Origin: Glaciecola sp965658765
Lineage (GTDB): Bacteria > Pseudomonadota > Gammaproteobacteria > Enterobacterales > Alteromonadaceae
Reading direction: 5' to 3'
NCBI GenBank assembly: GCA_965658765.1
Contig: CBFHTO010000009.1
Coordinates: 14,087 to 78,086, forward strand
DNA length: 64,000 bases
A model generated the notes under the pieces. That model had not been told where the DNA came from, made no database searches, and saw only the letters and a list, made by a program, of their open reading frames with translations. Every line of letters starts with the position of its first letter. Position 1 is the first letter of the stretch. Shown piece by piece: positions 58,844 to 64,000 of the stretch. A program made the translations under genes and the position numbers.

Positions 58844-61369
58844 CTAATTAGCCTGTTCGTGTTTAATTAGCTGCATATTTAAAGTTAAGCGCAGTTTCAA
58901 TGGCTCAATCGGTTTATAAATGATTGGAACGGACAGGTCTTTGGCTTGTCTTTCTAGCTTTTTGGAATGATTTGCAGTGCAAAGGATAATGGGCAGATTC
59001 GGATAATTTTGCTTAATGTCTTTTGCTATTGTTAGGCCATTCTCGTCTCGGTCGAGATGATAGTCCAAAAGTAAAGTATCGCAATTTGATAAATCATTGT
59101 TGTTTACTGCGTTGCACTGCTTAAAGCTCTCATAGCTTTCAATTTCCATCCCCCAACTTTCAAACAATGATTGGACTGCCAGCCTTACACTTGAGTCATT
59201 GTCGATGTGCCAAATATTAGCCGTATTTAAGTGGTTAAATATTACTTCTGCTTTACCATATAATTTATCTTGTTCTACTATCATATCCGCCTGCGGTGCT
59301 TTGATTATAAAACAAGACCCTTTGTGTTTTTCGGAACGTACTTCAATTGAATGGTTGAGAAGTGCAGTCATTTTTTCAACGATGGATAATCCTAAACCTA
59401 GGCTTTGGCTGTAGTTTAAGTTGTTAGGGAGGCGTTCAAACTCTTTAAATATAAGAGTTTGCTCTTCATCTGTCATTCCTAAACCTTGGTCTAGGACCAT
59501 AAAATGTACTTCGTTTTTTATTTTTCTCGCTATAAATAAAACTTTAGAATGTGCGCCATATTTGAGTGCGTTTGACAGAATATTGCGCAGAATTCTCGCT
59601 AGCAAGGCAGTGTCTGTTTTGACATGGGCATCATGAAATTTATAGCGAAAATCTACCTTATAGTCTTTGCTGAGTTGTTTAAACTCTTTCGCTAGTTGTT
59701 CCAACATTGGATTACAATCAGTGTTGCGAATGTTCGGTTGCATTAACCCAGCATCTAGCTTTGATATATCAATCAAAGTTCTTATTAGGCCTTCTAAGTC
59801 AGATAAAGAGTTTTCGAGCGAGTTTATGAGGTCTGATTCTTTGCCCTGGAATCGATTTTTAAGTGACTCGTTGAATAATATTGCCGCACTGAGAGGTTGC
59901 AATAGATCGTGGCTTAATGCTGCAATGAATTTAGTTTTATTTTCTATCGCTTCGCGCAAGGCAAGGTTGATTTTGTTTAGTTCTTCTGTGCGTTCTTGTA
60001 CGCGATTTTCTAATCCTTGTTTAGCAAATAACAGTTCATTTTGATTTTTTACCTGCTCGGTAACATCTGTTGCTAGGACAAAATGTCCGACAATTTCACC
60101 ATGACTATCAATATGCGGTAGGTAGGTTTTTTTCAGAATGCCCGTGTTACCGTGAGCATTTACCTCTTCACTCGAAAATTCAACGGTTTCTCCTTCTCTT
60201 ACGCGTCTTAAATAATGGTCGATACGTGGAAATATATCGCGCAAGTGACTTTTTTCCAATGGAAGATCTTTAAATTGTGATTTGTTTAAGCCATACCAGT
60301 CTCGATATGCCTTATTTGTGTATTGAAACTCGCGCTCAGAGCCAATGTAAGCAATGAGAGCAGGGATATTATCGGTTATTAACCTTATCCACCTCTCGTT
60401 CTCTCTGAGGTTTTCAGCGTATTGATACTGAGAAGTAATATCTTTAAATGTATATAGAAGCGCGTCATTAACCAAGGAAACGTCCCGCTCTAATATTAGG
60501 TTTTCCCCGACATGTTGCACGCGACTTTGGTCTTGATCTAATTTGATACCATTTAGATTATGTTTTTCGCTCAATACGGGGAGTGTTTTACAGGTCAATA
60601 ATTGAGAGTTTGTCAGCCCCGAGTAGCGCAAAAAGGTATTATTCCAGAACTCTAGCTCGCCGGTCCGCTTAACTCTTAATATCCCCACTTTTATATTGTC
60701 AATCAGGCTTTGAAGGATCTGGTTTTTTTGCCTAATTACACGTTCATGTTTACTTGACTCTCTTAGTTTAACATCTGTAATGTCATTAAATACAATGACG
60801 CTCCCTGAGTGCAAAGTGGTGTTTTCAGTCACCTGAAACCAAGTACTATTTGAGAACTGATACACCACAATATTTTCACCGACGTTTGGCACAGCGCGAG
60901 TGATCACACCACTCATTTTTGCTGATTGAATAATTTCGTAAAAGTCGTCGCCGATTTGTGGTTGTATATTCGTACCTTGCCAAATTACAGAGAATTTCGT
61001 ATTGAAAAATGTAAGGTTTTTCTGCGTGTCGGTCAAAATCATAGGTTGCTGACTACTTTCGACTGCATCGTTTAAGCGTTGTTGTGTTGTTTTGGTGAGT
61101 TCATGCGCCAAAGCTAGCTCATGGTTTCTTGATTCCAGTTCTTGCAAGGCATTGTTTAGCTGTTCGGTTTGTTTGTTTACTTTCTCGGAAAGATTTACTG
61201 CGTGCTCGAATGCGTGGTAAGCCCCATTTAGCCTATTACCTTCCTCCATCCTATAGATTAAGGCATCGTTAATTTTCTCGAGTTTCTGATTTTCTTTTTT
61301 TAGCTCCGCGAGTTCTTTTTGTAATTCGGCATATTCAGAGTTACTTTTACTGGTTTCTGTGTTTAGCAA
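58844..61369 (-). CDS. PAS hybrid histidine kinase (NahK/ErcS'-like)
   Basis: An 841-residue cytoplasmic kinase. TTG start at 61369 with GGGAG 6 nt upstream, overlapping the FIST gene by 23 nt. The N-terminal coiled coil (about 10-100) is followed by three PAS domains (about 100-200, 215-320 and 330-440). HisKA follows, with H487 in ALSHDLLQPLSAAI, the HDL-QPL form of the NahK/ErcS' group, then HATPase (about 595-700, with GLGLSIVEKM) and a C-terminal receiver with D769 in LLLDYHLDRDENG. NahK is inhibited by the FIST protein NosP when haem binds NO; the same pairing is likely here. Confidence 0.9.
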   Translation of the reverse strand: MLNTETSKSNSEYAELQKELAELKKENQKLEKINDALIYRMEEGNRLNGAYHAFEHAVNLSEKVNKQTEQLNNALQELESRNHELALAHELTKTTQQRLNDAVESSQQPMILTDTQKNLTFFNTKFSVIWQGTNIQPQIGDDFYEIIQSAKMSGVITRAVPNVGENIVVYQFSNSTWFQVTENTTLHSGSVIVFNDITDVKLRESSKHERVIRQKNQILQSLIDNIKVGILRVKRTGELEFWNNTFLRYSGLTNSQLLTCKTLPVLSEKHNLNGIKLDQDQSRVQHVGENLILERDVSLVNDALLYTFKDITSQYQYAENLRENERWIRLITDNIPALIAYIGSEREFQYTNKAYRDWYGLNKSQFKDLPLEKSHLRDIFPRIDHYLRRVREGETVEFSSEEVNAHGNTGILKKTYLPHIDSHGEIVGHFVLATDVTEQVKNQNELLFAKQGLENRVQERTEELNKINLALREAIENKTKFIAALSHDLLQPLSAAILFNESLKNRFQGKESDLINSLENSLSDLEGLIRTLIDISKLDAGLMQPNIRNTDCNPMLEQLAKEFKQLSKDYKVDFRYKFHDAHVKTDTALLARILRNILSNALKYGAHSKVLFIARKIKNEVHFMVLDQGLGMTDEEQTLIFKEFERLPNNLNYSQSLGLGLSIVEKMTALLNHSIEVRSEKHKGSCFIIKAPQADMIVEQDKLYGKAEVIFNHLNTANIWHIDNDSSVRLAVQSLFESWGMEIESYESFKQCNAVNNNDLSNCDTLLLDYHLDRDENGLTIAKDIKQNYPNLPIILCTANHSKKLERQAKDLSVPIIYKPIEPLKLRLTLNMQLIKHEQAN

Positions 61370-62561
61370 AATAGACTCCCGTAAATGTTTGGTTCATATG
61401 AATTGAGTTCATGTGTTCACCATAGGCATTAAAACCAGTGATCTTAAACTCCTTTTGCATATCTACCATTTGTTGCTCTTTCCCGCTTTGCGTAATGTCC
61501 AAGCGCCTTAGAAAACAGTCACAGCCATAAATCATCTCTGAATCACCGAGCTCATCCCTCAAATGCTTTAATTTTTCGTGCAATGAATCACTGCAATCAC
61601 CGAGTTGGACTGCAGTTAAAATCATGCCTAAATCCACAGCGCAGTAAAATGTCAAAGCATTATTTTTGATATCTACTTTTTGAATGGAGCGAATGAAATA
61701 TTTACCACCCATAAGCACAGCCAGTGGAAATTTAGAAAAAACATCGGGTGTTAGTTCTTCTATCTTTTTTCCAATTAACTTTGCATAGTATTCCGCTGCA
61801 GGCTCACCATTAAGTTCGTAAACAGTGCGCGTAGAGGGTTCGGCGTTCGTTACCACCAGCCTAGACACGGGCGCTTCGATATGGTCTATAGAAAATACGC
61901 GAAATATTCTCTCTGTTCCAATGAGCGCGATTATCGACGCATCCTTTACAATTTTACCCTTGTAAAATAAGTAGGTAGTGTTTAACTCTAAGTCATCTCC
62001 GGCACTACCTCCAAAATGGGGTATGTTGCCGAATACTGGGCTAAATGAGTGCAAGAAACTTTCCTCATTCATGCCTAGACCATCCAAAAAAGAGAGTACC
62101 ATTTGCTGCTCTGGTTGAAATGCTCTTCTAGCACGCAGGTTTTGGCGTAAATCTGCTGCTATTTTGTATGCGGCATCAAAACCAATATTATCAGCTCGGT
62201 CAACTAATATTGTGGAACAGGTAAAGTCGGATTTTAGCAGAGCAACCAGTACCAGACTTTGCGTCTGATAACCTTGCATATTAAATTCACCAGCGCTTGA
62301 ACAACCTATGACTTGGGTATTTGGAAAGGCTGAATTCAAGCACTCTGACATAATATCGAAATCAAACGCAACCGAGAAGTGTACAATTAATAGCTCTACT
62401 TCAGTTGTTTTTGTGGCACACAACAGATCATCAATTGCGCTTAGGCAAGCGTTTTTTGTTGATTCAGCTGTACAGAGACCAGAACGTTCTAGCTCACGAC
62501 TGCTTGTTAGGATGGAAGGTTTGTACTCGTGTTTCAACGGATCGCTTCTTATATTTATCAA
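61347..62561 (-). CDS. FIST-domain protein (NosP-like)
   Basis: A 404-residue soluble protein. FIST_N (about 55-240) has the VIGCSSAGEFNMQGYQTQSL segment and HFGGSAGDDLELN; FIST_C (about 245-385) ends FKITGFNAYGEHMNSIHMNQ with TGVYF, the typical closing strand. It has no ATG near the N-terminus: the TTG at 62561 or the TTG at 62537 are the possible starts, both with weak ribosome sites. It overlaps the NosR-like gene by up to 68 nt and the kinase gene by 23 nt, so all three are coupled. In Pseudomonas, nosP and nahK are neighbours in the same way. Confidence 0.85.
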   Translation of the reverse strand: MINIRSDPLKHEYKPSILTSSRELERSGLCTAESTKNACLSAIDDLLCATKTTEVELLIVHFSVAFDFDIMSECLNSAFPNTQVIGCSSAGEFNMQGYQTQSLVLVALLKSDFTCSTILVDRADNIGFDAAYKIAADLRQNLRARRAFQPEQQMVLSFLDGLGMNEESFLHSFSPVFGNIPHFGGSAGDDLELNTTYLFYKGKIVKDASIIALIGTERIFRVFSIDHIEAPVSRLVVTNAEPSTRTVYELNGEPAAEYYAKLIGKKIEELTPDVFSKFPLAVLMGGKYFIRSIQKVDIKNNALTFYCAVDLGMILTAVQLGDCSDSLHEKLKHLRDELGDSEMIYGCDCFLRRLDITQSGKEQQMVDMQKEFKITGFNAYGEHMNSIHMNQTFTGVYFAKHRNQ

Positions 62562-64000
62562 TTTTACACAAATTCGGATTATCTAATGTTACCACGCATT
62601 CAAGACATTGAATGCACTCAGAGTAATCAATACTCCCGTCTTTATTGATCGCGTTTATGCCACACTTTTTCTGTCTGCACAATTGGCATGGACTGCCGCA
62701 TTCATCCCTGCGACGAAGTAATTTAAATATAGGATAGCGTCCCAATACAGCAAGGCCTGCACCTAATGGGCATAAATAGCGGCAGTAGACTTTATGTATC
62801 TTCAGGCTCAAAATCAGTAAGCCGACAGCATAAAGTACAAATGGCCAGTATCTAACAAAATATAATGTGATGGCTGTTTTAAAAGGCTCTGCTTCGGCTA
62901 ATACTTCTGCCACGCTGTAAGAGTAAAATGCGCTTGCAACAATCCCCAGCAAGATAAAGTATTTCACTTTTAGCCCTAGCTTGTGGTGCTCGTCTTTTAT
63001 CCTAATTTGTTTGATTTTCAGCTTTTGAGCAATCATCCCAAACATTTCTTGTAAGGCTCCAAAGGGGCATAGCCAACCACAGTAAAGGCCTCTACCAACC
63101 AAGAACAAGCTAACAAATACAAACACCCACAATATAAATATTACAGGATCAAGTAAGAACACTTCAATTTTAAAGCCATCCCATACAGACAATAAAAGTG
63201 TATAAATATTGACGACTGACAATTGGCCCTGTGCATAAAAACCAATAAAGAATAAGACAAATATTAAGCTGATAAAGCGAGCGCCATGTACTAGTTTGGT
63301 ATGTTTTACATATTTATTTTGAAACACAAAAAAGTAAGTAAGTAACAATAAGTAAATACTAACAACACTTATTTCAAGTATGCGGGACTTCCACAGTGTA
63401 ATCCAAAGTGCTTCTTTTTCCTCGACGATGGCATCAGGATTGAGCATAAAAAGCTCTTCCGGTAAGGTCAGCTCATAGGTAAATAAATGTTCTTCACGTT
63501 CAAAAAAACTTGGGCTATAGGTTAAGGCGATGGAGATATCAATTTCTTGACTTAAATCCATGCCACTTTGTGATTTTAGCTTCAATACCTTTAAAGATTT
63601 ATACTCAGGTAGCACAGTGCTAAATTGAGGAGGGTAAAAACTATAAAAGTCTAAGTCTCTCGCAGGCAAAGGCAATTCGCCTTGATTAAGTCGGAAGTTT
63701 TCTGGGTAAGTTTGTGGAATAAATTCTTCACTGATGAACGAGTAAGCCTTCGTGTTTAGAACCATTAAAGGAACTTCACCTGGTTTCAATTCTTGTTGAA
63801 GCCTAGCGTATTCTTCGTCTCCCAAGAGGTTTTTTCCGACTATTGGTATGTTTAAAAAGGCATAATAGTGTTGGGAAAATATGCCTTGGTCGTTTATAAA
63901 ATTGGTTCCTGCTTTTACGACTTCAGGCTCTAATCCATCAAAGTCATTGTCATAAATATTGTGTTCAATGATGAAACCATTCTCTACTAATTGCTCAAAA
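62494..64000 (-). CDS. NosR-like polyferredoxin membrane protein, N-terminus off window
   Basis: The frame is open to the right edge, so the 5' end is missing; 502 codons are visible. A first soluble part (to about 200), then about six membrane helices. The cytoplasmic loops hold the NosR/NapH motif CGWLCPFGALQE and the second CRYLCPLGAG. Two [4Fe-4S] sites follow near the C-terminus, in CGSPCQLCRQKKCGINA and CIQCLECV. NosR and its relatives pass electrons from membrane flavin and iron-sulfur centres to periplasmic enzymes. No nos genes are visible. It leads the operon with the FIST protein and kinase. Confidence 0.85.
   Translation of the reverse strand, partial: FEQLVENGFIIEHNIYDNDFDGLEPEVVKAGTNFINDQGIFSQHYYAFLNIPIVGKNLLGDEEYARLQQELKPGEVPLMVLNTKAYSFISEEFIPQTYPENFRLNQGELPLPARDLDFYSFYPPQFSTVLPEYKSLKVLKLKSQSGMDLSQEIDISIALTYSPSFFEREEHLFTYELTLPEELFMLNPDAIVEEKEALWITLWKSRILEISVVSIYLLLLTYFFVFQNKYVKHTKLVHGARFISLIFVLFFIGFYAQGQLSVVNIYTLLLSVWDGFKIEVFLLDPVIFILWVFVFVSLFLVGRGLYCGWLCPFGALQEMFGMIAQKLKIKQIRIKDEHHKLGLKVKYFILLGIVASAFYSYSVAEVLAEAEPFKTAITLYFVRYWPFVLYAVGLLILSLKIHKVYCRYLCPLGAGLAVLGRYPIFKLLRRRDECGSPCQLCRQKKCGINAINKDGSIDYSECIQCLECVVTLDNPNLCKIDKYKKRSVETRVQTFHPNKQS

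Overview
The window looks like chromosome of a marine gammaproteobacterium of the Alteromonadales (Alteromonas/Glaciecola/Paraglaciecola type). This rests on AT-rich composition, a complete hisG-D-C-B-H-A-F-IE operon, a fadI-fadJ pair, a full MoxR/BatABCD aerotolerance operon, DUF3087, DUF3379 and DUF2244 proteins, and many TTG/GTG starts. It is an inference from gene content, not from a marker gene. No rRNA, tRNA, insertion sequence, prophage or CRISPR array was recognised.

Layout. 1-3.6 kb: the N-terminal part of a GMC-type FAD oxidoreductase running off the left edge, two small conserved proteins, a TauE/SafE exporter, and an IbpA-type small heat-shock protein with a sigma-32-like promoter and a ROSE-like RNA thermometer. 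3.6-11 kb: the histidine operon on the minus strand, preceded by a leader peptide with four consecutive His codons and a 13-bp terminator (a classical attenuator). 11.3-15.4 kb: two small unknown genes, a chemoreceptor behind a FliA (sigma-28) promoter, and a multipass permease. 15.7-22 kb: sulfate activation, cysD-cysC-cysQ-cysN followed by an SLC13 permease and a DUF3087 gene. 22.2-26.5 kb: an EAL-HDOD signalling protein, the PutP proline symporter, and an ECF sigma factor with a DUF3379 partner. 26.7-34.2 kb: moxR-DUF58-DUF4381-batA-batBC-batD. 34.5-38 kb: fadIJ, with a FadR-like palindrome upstream and a strong terminator. 39-45.5 kb: YjbQ, then an operon of REC-GGDEF-EAL protein, FIST sensor and hybrid histidine kinase. 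45.8-64 kb: a PedF-type cytochrome c; an ExbB/ExbD-like four-gene cassette; a TonB-dependent receptor with a poly-aspartate loop joined to a NitT/TauT-type ABC importer; a porin; a SHOCT protein; a NarL-type response regulator; and a NosR-like, FIST and NahK-like kinase operon running off the right edge.

How the parts fit. The most interesting stretch is 45.8-64 kb. PedF cytochromes serve PQQ-dependent alcohol dehydrogenases. NosP (FIST)/NahK kinases and ErdR/ExaE-type regulators sit beside PQQ-ethanol oxidation genes in pseudomonads. The TonB receptor plus ABC importer resembles in layout the metal uptake systems that feed lanthanide-dependent PQQ enzymes. I propose, as inference, that this is the regulatory, electron-transfer and uptake part of a PQQ alcohol-oxidation locus whose dehydrogenase and pqq genes lie outside the window. 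A second, unrelated FIST/kinase module with a built-in c-di-GMP phosphodiesterase lies just upstream, so two FIST sensing systems occur within 23 kb.
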